Assembly: GCA_016297415.1 (NCBI GenBank)
Contig: JAEDGQ010000014.1
Span: forward strand, 1-29,253
Direction of reading: 5' to 3'
Source of the DNA: Treponema sp.
GTDB lineage: Bacteria > Spirochaetota > Spirochaetia > Treponematales > Treponemataceae
DNA: 29,253 bases
Under the pieces are notes generated by a model. The model was not told where the DNA came from and ran no database searches. It saw only the letters and a program-made list of their open reading frames with translations. The position numbers and the translations under genes are program-made. Of the stretch, positions 1-7,682 are shown one piece after another (position 1 is the stretch's first letter; each line of letters opens with the position of its first letter).

Positions 1-981
1 ATTGAGAGCAGCAACGAATGTGATGTTATCGCCTGCTGCATAGTCAATACCAAGCATTGTCCACATAGCTGTTTTATCGTTATCTTTGACACCAGCGTTA
101 GAGTAGTTGAACATACCTGTAATTCCAGTTTTTTCACTTACTGCATAGCGAGCGCGAAGATCAAATGCGATTTCTGAATAGTCTTTAATCAAGTCAGCAT
201 CCACGATTGCAGTTGAGAATCCAACTGTTGCGTCAAGACCTGCAACCATAAGAGGGCTTACAAAAATACCAAGTGATGTTACATCTTTGTTAAGATTGCG
301 TACTGCAACATTTGCCTTGATGAGTCCTTCCTGGAACCAACAGATTTCTCCGACAAAACCTGATTTAAGCCATACATCAGCTTCCTGAGCATCACGGTCT
401 GCCTTTTCATCTGCATAGTCTTTATCGTCCTTGTTCTTAGCGCCAATACCTGCTGGATTAGCGTCATGGTTATATTCGCTTGATACAAGACCAAATTTAA
501 CCATCAAAGTTCCTGGCAATGTGTCTGCAAGAGTATATGCAAGAACTGTTGAGTAAGCTTTATTTGTAAGGTTGTCAGAATCTTCAGAAACTGTACCTTC
601 GATGATGTTACCCGGCTTAAAGCGTTCAAAGTAGTTTTTGTAAGCGTCAAGGTTTCCGGCACCTGAGTTAACGCGGCTAACATAGCGGCTTTTCCATTTA
701 CCAGAAGTAACCTGAAGACTTCCTGCCGGGAGACCGAATGTCATCCAGCCGTAGAAAGAATCAAGGGAGAGAACGTTGTCTCCCTCGATGTCCCAGTCAC
801 ATACAACGCCAGCAATTTCGTTCTGAAGTGTAAGTGCAAGGCAGTCATTGCGATCAACTTGGTTGATTTTTTTTGTTGTGCCCTGGAATATAGCTGCACC
901 TGTGTAAGAGAATCCTACATCAGCAAATGCAGCGCCTGCAATCAATGCTCCTGCGAGCATTGTGCTTAAGATTTTTTTCAT
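1..981 (-). CDS. Secreted porin-like outer membrane beta-barrel protein (3' end outside window)
   Basis: The minus-strand frame is open from an ATG at 979-981 to the window edge, giving 327 residues without a stop, so the C-terminus is missing. The first 20 residues form a classic signal peptide (MKKI, a hydrophobic stretch, then AGAAFA before DVGFSY). The mature part is rich in alternating polar/hydrophobic segments, aromatic residues and Gly, with charged loops (for example a Lys/Asp-rich stretch around residues 190-205). This is what outer membrane beta-barrels of treponemes look like, but I recognise no named family motif. A strong Shine-Dalgarno (GGAGGA in mRNA sense) precedes the start. 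It is divergent from the phosphofructokinase gene. The role as a porin is inferred from architecture only. It could instead be a periplasmic or surface beta-rich protein. Confidence 0.7.
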   Translation of the reverse strand, partial: MKKILSTMLAGALIAGAAFADVGFSYTGAAIFQGTTKKINQVDRNDCLALTLQNEIAGVVCDWDIEGDNVLSLDSFYGWMTFGLPAGSLQVTSGKWKSRYVSRVNSGAGNLDAYKNYFERFKPGNIIEGTVSEDSDNLTNKAYSTVLAYTLADTLPGTLMVKFGLVSSEYNHDANPAGIGAKNKDDKDYADEKADRDAQEADVWLKSGFVGEICWFQEGLIKANVAVRNLNKDVTSLGIFVSPLMVAGLDATVGFSTAIVDADLIKDYSEIAFDLRARYAVSEKTGITGMFNYSNAGVKDNDKTAMWTMLGIDYAAGDNITFVAALN

Positions 982-986
982 AAAAA

Positions 987-1005
987 TCCTCCTATTTTTT
1001 GAGGA
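987..1005 (-). promoter_or_regulatory. Hairpin covering the Shine-Dalgarno of the porin-like gene
   Basis: In mRNA sense, TCCTC (1001-1005) can pair with GAGGA (987-991) across a 9-nt A-rich loop. The right arm is part of the GGAGG ribosome binding site of the gene starting at 981. Folding would hide the site. The stem is only 5 bp, so regulation is a possibility and not shown. Confidence 0.35.
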
Positions 1006-1055
1006 ATTTAAACCAACGGTTTTTTTATGAAGATGGCCGGTGAGGTTTTCTGATT

Positions 1056-1080
1056 AGAAATGCTGCATTCTGGAAGTATA
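1056..1080 (-). promoter_or_regulatory. Possible -10 box and dyad operator for the porin-like gene
   Basis: The minus strand shows TATACT at 1075-1080, a good -10 hexamer, but no convincing -35 at the usual distance. Transcription would start near 1068, inside an almost perfect dyad (AGAAATGC, one base, GCATTCT; 1056-1071). A dyad on a start site is a typical operator position. The leader would be about 87 nt. Both assignments rest on pattern alone. Confidence 0.3.
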
Positions 1081-1085
1081 GGACT

Positions 1086-1130
1086 AGCCCAGATCGTTGC
1101 GAGCTCCTGCGAGCAAGAGCTGGTCGGGTT
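1086..1130. repeat. Short GC-rich intergenic element with hairpin
   Basis: A GC-rich island lies in an AT-rich intergenic region between divergent genes. It contains AGCTC (1102-1106) and GAGCT (1117-1121) as outer arms, with TGC/GCA inside separated by one mismatch, and a direct repeat of GCGAGC (1099-1104 and 1109-1114). It has no T-tract, so it is not a terminator, and it sits just upstream of the putative porin -10. It resembles in character, though not in sequence, the GC-rich elements at 13587 and 15346. Confidence 0.35.
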
Positions 1131-1169
1131 ATTAAAGCATGCTTCTTTTTATTTTGAACTTTGTTTTAT

Positions 1170-1198
1170 TTGATTAAAAAGGTGATAAAAGGTAAAAT
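1170..1198 (+). promoter_or_regulatory. Promoter of the phosphofructokinase gene
   Basis: TTGATT (1170-1175), a 17-nt spacer and TAAAAT (1193-1198) give a good sigma-70-type promoter. Transcription would begin near 1205, leaving a leader of about 30 nt that includes the GGAGGA ribosome binding site. Confidence 0.55.
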
Positions 1199-1234
1199 TA
1201 CTTAATATTTCCGGATGTTTGTGTGGAGGATTTT

Positions 1235-2605
1235 ATGGCTGAAAATATGAAATATGATTTTACTATTGAAACTCTGGGGGCCTGCAAGGTTCATTCTCCA
1301 ATTGAACTTTCTACTCGTCATGGTGAATTTCGTGCTAATTATGTTAAAGACAGCACTTTTGTTCTTAATAAGATAAATGTTTTTGATGATCAGGATAAAT
1401 CTAACGGACTTGATGCCAGTAACCTTATGCAGAAGGCTGGACCTAGAGAAATGATTTATTTTAATCCGGCTCATGTTACTGCCGGTATTTGTACTTGTGG
1501 TGGTCTTTGTCCTGGACTTAATGATGTAATTCGTGCTGTTGTACGATGCCTTTATTATCGTTATGGTGTAAAAAAAATCCGTGGTTTCCGCTTTGGTTTT
1601 AAGGGTTTCTTTCCTGAAAGCGGATACGATACTATTGATCTTACTCCTTCTAATGTAGACGATATTCATAAACTGGGGGGCTCCTTCCTTGGTACCAGTC
1701 GCGGTGGTGGTAACAGAGTTAGTGATATCGTTGATTCTGTTGAAAGCCTTGGAATTAACATGCTCTTTATTATTGGTGGTGACGGAACTCAGCGTGGTTC
1801 TCTTGATATTGCCAATGAAATTGAAAAACGTGGTCTTAAAGTTGCTGTTGTAGGTATTCCTAAAACTGTTGATAATGACCTGCTTTTTATTGACCGCTCA
1901 TTTGGTTTTGAAACTGCTGTTGAAAGAGCTACAGAGGCTGTAACTTCTATTCACATGGAAGCTTTCTCTCAGATTAATGGTATTGGTCTTGTTAAACTGA
2001 TGGGCCGTGAATCCGGGTTTATTGCTACTGCTACTGCTATTGCCAGCCATGAAACTAACTTCTGTCTTATTCCTGAAGTTCCTTTTGAACTGGATGGTCC
2101 TAACGGATTCCTGCATCATCTGGAAGAACGGATTAAAGAACGTCATCATGCTGTAATTATCGTTGCTGAAGGTGCCGGACAGGAATTATTTAAGGCAAAT
2201 GATGAAACTGATGCCAGCGGTAACAAAAAACTTGCTGATATTGGTGTTTATCTTCGTGACAAAATCAATGAATACTTTAAGCAGAAAGGTATTCATATTA
2301 ACCTGAAATATGTTGATCCTAGTTACCAGGTTCGTTCTTCTGTAACTACTGCAAATGATTCAATTTACTGTGAACGCCTGGGAAGCTATGCTGTACATGC
2401 TGCTATGGCTGGAAAAACTAAGATGGTTGTTGGTCTTGTTAACGGAAAATATGTTCATATTCCAATCAAAATGGTAACTATGAAACGCAACTTCGTAGAT
2501 CCTGAAGGTGCTTTATGGCGTGATGCCCTTGATGCTACACGTCAGCCAATTCTGATGGTTAACAACTTCAGTGCTGTTGTTGATAAATATATGAAAGATG
2601 AATAG
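1235..2605 (+). CDS. pfkA: 6-phosphofructokinase (group X, probably ATP-dependent)
   Basis: This cytoplasmic glycolytic enzyme phosphorylates fructose 6-phosphate to fructose 1,6-bisphosphate. The 456-residue product has the family's ordered motifs: GGLCPGLN (about 89-96, phosphodonor loop), GGDGTQ (181-186), PKTVDND (209-215, with the catalytic Asp at 213), GFETA (224-228) and MGRESG (256-261, sugar phosphate site). The N-terminal extension of roughly 75 residues is normal for the long group-X enzymes of spirochaetes, plants and trypanosomes. Gly at position 184 is the residue associated with ATP use, whereas Lys210 is shared with PPi-dependent enzymes; group-X ATP enzymes carry this same pair, so ATP is the better guess. 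The start is ATG at 1235, because GGAGGA lies 5-6 nt upstream; the frame also has an in-frame GTG at 1223 that would overlap the ribosome site. The gene is monocistronic with its own promoter and terminator, and Thr codons are strikingly often ACT. Confidence 0.93.
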   Translation: MAENMKYDFTIETLGACKVHSPIELSTRHGEFRANYVKDSTFVLNKINVFDDQDKSNGLDASNLMQKAGPREMIYFNPAHVTAGICTCGGLCPGLNDVIRAVVRCLYYRYGVKKIRGFRFGFKGFFPESGYDTIDLTPSNVDDIHKLGGSFLGTSRGGGNRVSDIVDSVESLGINMLFIIGGDGTQRGSLDIANEIEKRGLKVAVVGIPKTVDNDLLFIDRSFGFETAVERATEAVTSIHMEAFSQINGIGLVKLMGRESGFIATATAIASHETNFCLIPEVPFELDGPNGFLHHLEERIKERHHAVIIVAEGAGQELFKANDETDASGNKKLADIGVYLRDKINEYFKQKGIHINLKYVDPSYQVRSSVTTANDSIYCERLGSYAVHAAMAGKTKMVVGLVNGKYVHIPIKMVTMKRNFVDPEGALWRDALDATRQPILMVNNFSAVVDKYMKDE

Positions 2606-2631
2606 TTGATGGGGATTCTCCCATAAAAAAT

Positions 2632-2674
2632 AAAGCCTGACTTTTCTGTTTGAAAGGGAAAGTCAGGCTTTTTT
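2632..2674 (+). terminator. Intrinsic terminator of pfk, probably bidirectional
   Basis: A perfect 13-bp stem (2632-2644 with 2659-2671) and a 14-nt loop end in a run of six T. On the minus strand the stem is followed by an A/T-rich run that reads mostly T, so it can also stop transcription coming from the glycoside-hydrolase-like gene. Confidence 0.9.
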
Positions 2675-2731
2675 GTTAAAAAAAACAGTCAGATTTTGTG
2701 GAAACCACTGAAAAAGTCCGTTAAAGACTGC

Positions 2732-2778
2732 AAACACCATATGAATAGAGTAAAATTTATTCAGGTGGTGTTTTTTTT
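2732..2778 (+). terminator. Second hairpin terminator between convergent genes
   Basis: AAACACCA (2732-2739) pairs with TGGTGTTT (2766-2773), and TGAATA (2742-2747) with TATTCA (2758-2763), with a 2-nt internal loop. Eight T follow on the plus strand (2771-2778). It lies directly after the stop of the minus-strand gene, where the U-tract is only three bases in that direction, so it works best as a back-up for plus-strand transcripts. Confidence 0.65.
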
Positions 2779-2784
2779 GTATTG

Positions 2785-4230
2785 TTACAGTTTATCAATA
2801 AGCATTGAACATTTGCCGCTTGGAATTGGCAGTGTCTTTTTCTTCTGATTAAGAATATTGATTGTGAAGTAATAAAGTTTTTCACTTTCCATCTGGATTT
2901 CCCAGCCGCGAACAGTCTTGTTACTAAGAATTGTAATAAGGTTGCGTTTGAGGGAAAGTTTTTCAATACCCATAATTTCCAGGTTTGGAATAATCCAGTC
3001 TACAGTTTTGCGAGGAAGACTGATTGAAAGGCCGATAACGTTTTCAATCATAAGTGCAATTGTAGAAAGTCCTACTGTATGAAGGTAGCGGACTCTTGGA
3101 TATTCCGGGTCTGAAGAAAGAACTGCTTTTCCTTCCTTACATGGCTTATATGCTTCGTACATATCGCCTTTTTTACCGTCTGCTGGCTGAAGACCTTCCA
3201 GAATGAAGTAAAGATGGCGGATAGAACATTCACGAGCCAGGTCATAGCGCTGATATTTTTCAAGACCTTTGATAATCATAAAGTTGAAGGCCGGGTAAAC
3301 TGAACCGTTAAAGCCTTCTCCGTCTTCCCTGAAGTCCGGGCTGTCTGCACTAAGTGTAGGGAATGGATGATCTGTTCCAAATGTTGTTGGATTTGAAAGA
3401 TGATCGATAAGTGCATCTGCTTTGTCTGCATTTGGAATTTCTGCAAGAAGGGGCCAGAATCCGGCAATTGTCTTCTGTGGAAGGCGTTCTTCTTCTTTGT
3501 TTAAGTCGTGGTAGAAACCTGTAGAACTGTCCCACATAAAATTGTTAATGCGTGTTTTAAGTGAGAAATATGCTCTTTTATACTGGAAACTTAATTCCTT
3601 GTCGTTAAGAATATCTCCCAAAGCACTCATATGAGCACAGTTAATTGCCATTGCAGAGTTAAAATCAACTGGATAATAACAGTCCCGGCGAGGTGCGTTG
3701 AACATTGTGCTTGAAGTCATTGGTGGACTGTAAAGACCGTTTGGCTGTTTGTATGTGTTATCTACCCATTCCATATATTTCTGAAGAACAGGCATGATTT
3801 CTTTAATACGGCGCTTGTTTGCTGATTTATGGTAAAGATTGAATTCTGCCCATGCAAAAAGTGGAAGACCGATTCCTTCAGGGTTGTCTGGAGTTGTAAT
3901 TACTTCACCTGTTTTAAGATTATACTTCCAGCGGATGGCTCCGTTATCTTCCTGTTTGCTGTAAAAATAGTCCAGATTCTGATTTGCAGGAAAATTTCTG
4001 TTTGAGTATACGAGGAAGAATGAAGAAAAAATTGATTCAAACTGATCGATTACTGGAGTAAAATTTTCATCTGGATTTTCCGGCTTACGGTAAACGAAAT
4101 AACCTTCCGGATCGTTTTCGAAAGTTTTAGCATTTACCCAGAAATTTGAAAGCCATGTCCATGTTTTATCATAAATGTCTACAAAATCCTGATCATAGAA
4201 ATGGATTTTTGGAAAATCGCGTTTGTTCAC
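2785..4230 (-). CDS. GH63/GH37-like (alpha/alpha)6-barrel glycoside hydrolase
   Basis: The 481-residue protein has no signal peptide and is therefore probably cytoplasmic. It resembles the catalytic barrel of the GH63/trehalase/mannosylglycerate-hydrolase superfamily: PVDFNSAMAINCAHMSALGD (about 187-206) looks like the conserved Asp/Asn helix, TIAGFWPLLAEIP (254-266) is the typical segment before the dispensable loop, and GFNGSVYPAFNF (306-317) corresponds to the usual Y-W-R-G-P-V-W-P motif. MYEAYKP (357-363) is the likely site of the catalytic base Glu359. The substrate is unknown; alpha-glucosides or trehalose-like disaccharides are plausible. The start is GTG at 4228-4230, with AGGAG 5 nt upstream and an extended -10 promoter behind it. 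It is a single gene, convergent with pfk. The fold is fairly sure, the activity is not. Confidence 0.7.
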   Translation of the reverse strand: MNKRDFPKIHFYDQDFVDIYDKTWTWLSNFWVNAKTFENDPEGYFVYRKPENPDENFTPVIDQFESIFSSFFLVYSNRNFPANQNLDYFYSKQEDNGAIRWKYNLKTGEVITTPDNPEGIGLPLFAWAEFNLYHKSANKRRIKEIMPVLQKYMEWVDNTYKQPNGLYSPPMTSSTMFNAPRRDCYYPVDFNSAMAINCAHMSALGDILNDKELSFQYKRAYFSLKTRINNFMWDSSTGFYHDLNKEEERLPQKTIAGFWPLLAEIPNADKADALIDHLSNPTTFGTDHPFPTLSADSPDFREDGEGFNGSVYPAFNFMIIKGLEKYQRYDLARECSIRHLYFILEGLQPADGKKGDMYEAYKPCKEGKAVLSSDPEYPRVRYLHTVGLSTIALMIENVIGLSISLPRKTVDWIIPNLEIMGIEKLSLKRNLITILSNKTVRGWEIQMESEKLYYFTINILNQKKKTLPIPSGKCSMLIDKL

Positions 4231-4263
4231 GGTGACTCCTAATTAATAGTCGATATTGGTATG

Positions 4264-4294
4264 ATTATATCATAACATACTCAATTTTTGTTAA
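4264..4294 (-). promoter_or_regulatory. Extended -10 promoter of the glycoside-hydrolase-like gene
   Basis: On the minus strand TG-A-TATAAT (4264-4272) is a perfect extended -10 element. A weak TTAACA lies at 4289-4294 with a long 19-nt spacer. The predicted start near 4257 gives a leader of about 27 nt carrying AGGAG. Confidence 0.6.
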
Positions 4295-4360
4295 ATTTTA
4301 AAAAGAATTTTATAAAAAATGGATTTTGACACTTGACGCAAATATCAAAAAACCGGGTTT

Positions 4361-6241
4361 TTATTCGCTGTCTGAAGTGTCTGTCTGTTCCCCGGCTGGT
4401 TCTGGTACAGGTGCCGGTGCGGAAGCCGCTGCTGTTTCGGTTGAGGGTGCAGAAGGATTTTCCTCAGAAACTGCAGGTTTCGCTGCGGCAGGTTTTTCTG
4501 CAGCAGGTTTTCTAAAGTAAAGACGAATCTTTTCATTAGAAACTTTATGTCTTGATTTGAGGAACAGGGTACGTGTTTTTTCGTTGTAAACGTAACCTGA
4601 AGAGTTATATGTTTCGAACCGGGGATCTGTGTGGAATGAAAGTCCATAAATTTCAATTCCTGAGAATGGTTTGATGCCGTTAAGAATAATGTAATGTGTG
4701 TCTCCCTGTTTGAAGCTGACAACAATTGTCGCTTCCATTCCGTCAGGAGTTTCTTCGTATGTAATGTTAGAGGCACAAGTCCATGCCCAAACTGGAGCTG
4801 GATTTTTTGTGTAAGCAACAAGTGAGTGAGGATATGCAGGATTGTTTGTTACAATCATTGAATAAACATCTGCCATTGTGCGTACATCAAGAGATGCATT
4901 CTGAGCAAATGCTGTGTTTACAATCATGTAACCGCCGTTTTTATAATCCTGATTTGATACTGCTGTACCGTAGTCAATAAGTGCTGTACCAGTATCTACT
5001 GCCTGCATAAAGCTAACAGGAGTGTCTTTTTCCTGAAGAATGAGGTTATCAGATGAAATTGTACAGGAAGCTGTAATTACATTTAAACATGTATCAATAA
5101 CAGGTGTAAGGGCTGCTGCGTATTCTGATGAAGCTTTTGTGAGTACATTGTAAGTACGGAGAACACCTGTTGCCTGAGAAAGTGTAGGCTGGAAATCTCC
5201 TGCAGATGAAGGAATTGCAACAAGTTTTGCGATTGCTTCTTTGTTTGAAGAACGAAGCATAAAGTCTGCAATATTGTTAACGTTGAAAATATCAAGACTA
5301 TTCCGGGCAATAGCATTCTGAACCATTGAAGCATAGTTTTCACTGGCCATAACAAGGCTGCTGTTCATAGAAACCAGTGAGTTGAAATATGGTGAAGTGA
5401 AGTATGAACGGCGGGTACCTTTTTTGAAAGAATCTGGTACTGCTGCGAGAGCTTCCTGGTATTTACCCTGAGATGAAAGTTCTGCAACATAAGCAGCAAC
5501 GGCAGTTTCCGAAATTGTAGATGTATCTGCAAGTGCTTCTGTTACTGAAGCTACGAGAGCTGAACGGTATTTTTTTACTGTTTCTTCGTAACGTGAAAGT
5601 TTTGCTGTTTCTGAATCTGATGGAATTGAAGCAAATGTAAAGGTTTTTGAAGGGTCGTAGCGTGTGTACATTGCTACATTTCCTTCACGACTAAATATAA
5701 TTTCTGTATCGGCAATTCTCTGTGCAGACATTGTGTATGAAATGTTTTTTGAATTAAAGAGCTGACGGGTTTTGCTCTGTTCTGTAACTGAATAGCCTGA
5801 AACAGGTTTGTAATACAGATAGAGATTTTTTGCATCAGGAGGAAGCATTGCTGTTACAGAAAGAGAAGCTTTAGATGTAGTGTCACTTACTGTAAAAATA
5901 ATGGAAGTGTTGTTTGTAAAATTAAACTTGTATGAAAGAGGAGAAGGCTGTTCCCAGCTTAAAAGTGTAAGAGGCTTTCTCTTTGCTGAAGTATAGGTTG
6001 AAATTGCAGCAGGATGAACATCGTCTGCGGTAAAAGAAATACCTTTAAAAGAAACCTGCACAGTATTTTTGAGGGAAGTTTCACCTTCCGAGTTCTGCGT
6101 CTGGGCAACAGACATGCGTAAAATACCAATATTTCGTAAAATTACTGATTCGTTTCTAAATTGAAGAACGAAAATTCCGATAATAATAATGCTGTATAGG
6201 ATTGAAAGTCCTATAGCTTTTCTGAATGGATGCTTTGACAT
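4361..6241 (-). CDS. Membrane-anchored periplasmic protein of unknown function, Pro/Ala/Glu-rich tail
   Basis: I do not recognise this 626-residue protein. From the ATG at 6239-6241 (MSKHPFRKAI) it has a short basic N-terminus, one transmembrane segment (about residues 8-28, with the run SIIIIGIFVLQF), then a large exported region. Residues about 55-215 are rich in Ser/Thr and beta-type segments. The middle (about 225-450) looks helical and includes short KYQEALAAVPDSF-like repeats resembling TPR helices. A beta-rich segment follows, and the last 50 residues are a low-complexity Pro/Ala/Glu tail ending TDTSDSE. An in-frame TTG at 6277 would add 12 residues, but neither start has a clear Shine-Dalgarno. 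I chose the ATG because the membrane segment follows directly and TTG would overlap the divergent gene's leader. It is head-to-head with the TPR gene, only 47 bp away, suggesting a shared envelope function. No strong terminator follows; a short A/T hairpin with a C/G core sits at about 4350-4365. Confidence 0.75.
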   Translation of the reverse strand: MSKHPFRKAIGLSILYSIIIIGIFVLQFRNESVILRNIGILRMSVAQTQNSEGETSLKNTVQVSFKGISFTADDVHPAAISTYTSAKRKPLTLLSWEQPSPLSYKFNFTNNTSIIFTVSDTTSKASLSVTAMLPPDAKNLYLYYKPVSGYSVTEQSKTRQLFNSKNISYTMSAQRIADTEIIFSREGNVAMYTRYDPSKTFTFASIPSDSETAKLSRYEETVKKYRSALVASVTEALADTSTISETAVAAYVAELSSQGKYQEALAAVPDSFKKGTRRSYFTSPYFNSLVSMNSSLVMASENYASMVQNAIARNSLDIFNVNNIADFMLRSSNKEAIAKLVAIPSSAGDFQPTLSQATGVLRTYNVLTKASSEYAAALTPVIDTCLNVITASCTISSDNLILQEKDTPVSFMQAVDTGTALIDYGTAVSNQDYKNGGYMIVNTAFAQNASLDVRTMADVYSMIVTNNPAYPHSLVAYTKNPAPVWAWTCASNITYEETPDGMEATIVVSFKQGDTHYIILNGIKPFSGIEIYGLSFHTDPRFETYNSSGYVYNEKTRTLFLKSRHKVSNEKIRLYFRKPAAEKPAAAKPAVSEENPSAPSTETAAASAPAPVPEPAGEQTDTSDSE

Positions 6242-6288
6242 TTGTGTTAGTTTAGCTAATGACGGCGACAAAATCAATGAGGATATAT
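6235..6288. promoter_or_regulatory. Compact divergent regulatory region
   Basis: Only 47 bp separate the start codons of the minus-strand membrane protein (6241) and the plus-strand TPR protein (6289). A perfect TTGACA (6235-6240, plus) overlaps the first codon of the minus gene, but the -10 positions downstream (around 6255-6262, TAATGA) match poorly. Promoters for both genes must therefore overlap each other or lie inside the opposite coding sequence. The plus gene has GAGGA at 6279-6283, 5 nt before its ATG. Confidence 0.35.
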
Positions 6289-7659
6289 ATGAAAAAACTA
6301 TTTCAAAAAAGAAACATGATTATTGCTTCAGCTGTTTTATTTATGGCTGCCCTATGTACTCCACTGGCTTTTGCTCAGAATTCTTCAGCTGGAGTTGAGT
6401 TTGTACAGAAACTCAGCACAGTGCTTGAAACTGGCTCTGTAGATGAGGCTCTTAATCTTTATAACCAGATTCCTTCAGAACTGTCAAAAGATACAGCCAT
6501 TATGTGCCTTAAAGCTTCTCTTTTGATGAGTGCTGACAGAGATAAAGAAGCTCAGGCGCTTGCATCTCAGCTTTTGGCTAAAGAACCTCAGAATGTTGAT
6601 GTACTTGATATAAATGTTATGCTGGCAAAAAAACGAGGTGATAAAGCTTCAAAAACAGGTTTTATTAAACGCATTCTTGCTATTGATCCTGTAAATCCCG
6701 GTGCAAATATTGAACTTGCTGATGAACAGGCTCTTAAGAAAAACTGGCGCAATGCCCGTGATTATTACAAAAAGGCTCTTTCCGGAGATCCTGATAACCT
6801 TGATGCTCTCTTTGGTTATGGAAAAATGTGTTACTACATGGAAAAAGATCAGGACTCAAAAAAAGCTTTTAACCGTCTTATTGAACTTGATCCTGAAAAT
6901 CCTAAGGGTAACGCATATCTTGGAAAGTATGCTGCAGAAAACAGACAGTATAGAAAAGCAATTGATTACGTAAAAATTGCAATCAAATATGAACCAAACA
7001 ATGTGGACCATTATTTTGATCTTGGAACATATCTTCGTTATGTAGGGGATTATGAAGGGGCAGAAAAGGCATGGAAAAAGGCAGTTAGTCTTGAACCTGA
7101 CTACTTTCTTGGTTATGCCTACCTGGCCGGTCTTTACGATGAAGAAAATAAAACAGATTTGGCTCTGGAATATTACAGACTTGTAGTTCAGAAAAATCCA
7201 AAGTACTACTATGCCTACGAATCTCTGGGAATGTTTGCCTGGAAAAAAGGTGAATGGAAAGATTCTATGAAAGCTTTCCAGGAAGCCTTGAAAAAGAATC
7301 CGGACAGCATCAGCTACAAACTGATGATTTGTGCCTGTATGTACAAAATGGGAAAAATTCAGGAAATGCGTACTTTTACAGAAGGTTTGATGAAAAAACT
7401 TCCTGACCGCAATGGCCTGGAATATAAGTTTATCAGAATGTATCACGATAAAGGCGGTGATGCAGATGTGGCTGCAAATATTCAGAAAGAAACAAACAGA
7501 ACTAAAAAAGGCCGTTATTTGTTCTATCTTGCACTTTATTATCAGTTAACAGGAAAAGACAGCCTTGCTCATAAATATTATAATGAAGTTGTTGCAATGC
7601 AGAGCCCAATGTTCTTTGAATACAGAATGGCTCAGTGGGAAAGCGGCGAAGTAAATTAG
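6289..7659 (+). CDS. Secreted tetratricopeptide-repeat (TPR) protein
   Basis: The 456-residue product has a signal peptide (basic KKLFQKRN, hydrophobic core, cleavage likely after LAFA before QNSS at about residue 29). The Cys in the signal is not in a lipobox, so it should be soluble in the periplasm or peripheral. The rest is a solenoid of about eight or more TPR units (roughly residues 30-430) with the usual small/aromatic pattern and Asp-Pro-type turns such as DPDN, DPENP, EPNN, EPDY, NPKY and NPDS every 34 residues. TPR proteins scaffold other proteins, and the partner is unknown. The ATG at 6289 is chosen because GAGGA is 5 nt upstream and the signal peptide begins there; an in-frame upstream ATG at 6259 would add ten polar residues and has no ribosome site. 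traB follows after 23 nt, almost certainly in the same transcript. Confidence 0.85.
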   Translation: MKKLFQKRNMIIASAVLFMAALCTPLAFAQNSSAGVEFVQKLSTVLETGSVDEALNLYNQIPSELSKDTAIMCLKASLLMSADRDKEAQALASQLLAKEPQNVDVLDINVMLAKKRGDKASKTGFIKRILAIDPVNPGANIELADEQALKKNWRNARDYYKKALSGDPDNLDALFGYGKMCYYMEKDQDSKKAFNRLIELDPENPKGNAYLGKYAAENRQYRKAIDYVKIAIKYEPNNVDHYFDLGTYLRYVGDYEGAEKAWKKAVSLEPDYFLGYAYLAGLYDEENKTDLALEYYRLVVQKNPKYYYAYESLGMFAWKKGEWKDSMKAFQEALKKNPDSISYKLMICACMYKMGKIQEMRTFTEGLMKKLPDRNGLEYKFIRMYHDKGGDADVAANIQKETNRTKKGRYLFYLALYYQLTGKDSLAHKYYNEVVAMQSPMFFEYRMAQWESGEVN

Positions 7660-7682
7660 TTAATTTGTTAAGGTAAAAAAAA

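Noticed and set aside
1223..1234. GTG start for phosphofructokinase
   Set aside because: It would overlap the GGAGGA that serves the ATG at 1235.
4326..4520. Small plus-strand Gly/Ala/Pro-rich protein
   Set aside because: It is the mirror of the low-complexity C-terminal tail of the minus-strand membrane protein, and no ribosome site was seen.
6235..6263. Confident sigma-70 promoter for the TPR gene
   Set aside because: TTGACA is perfect, but no acceptable -10 lies 16-18 nt downstream, so it is reported only as part of a tentative region.
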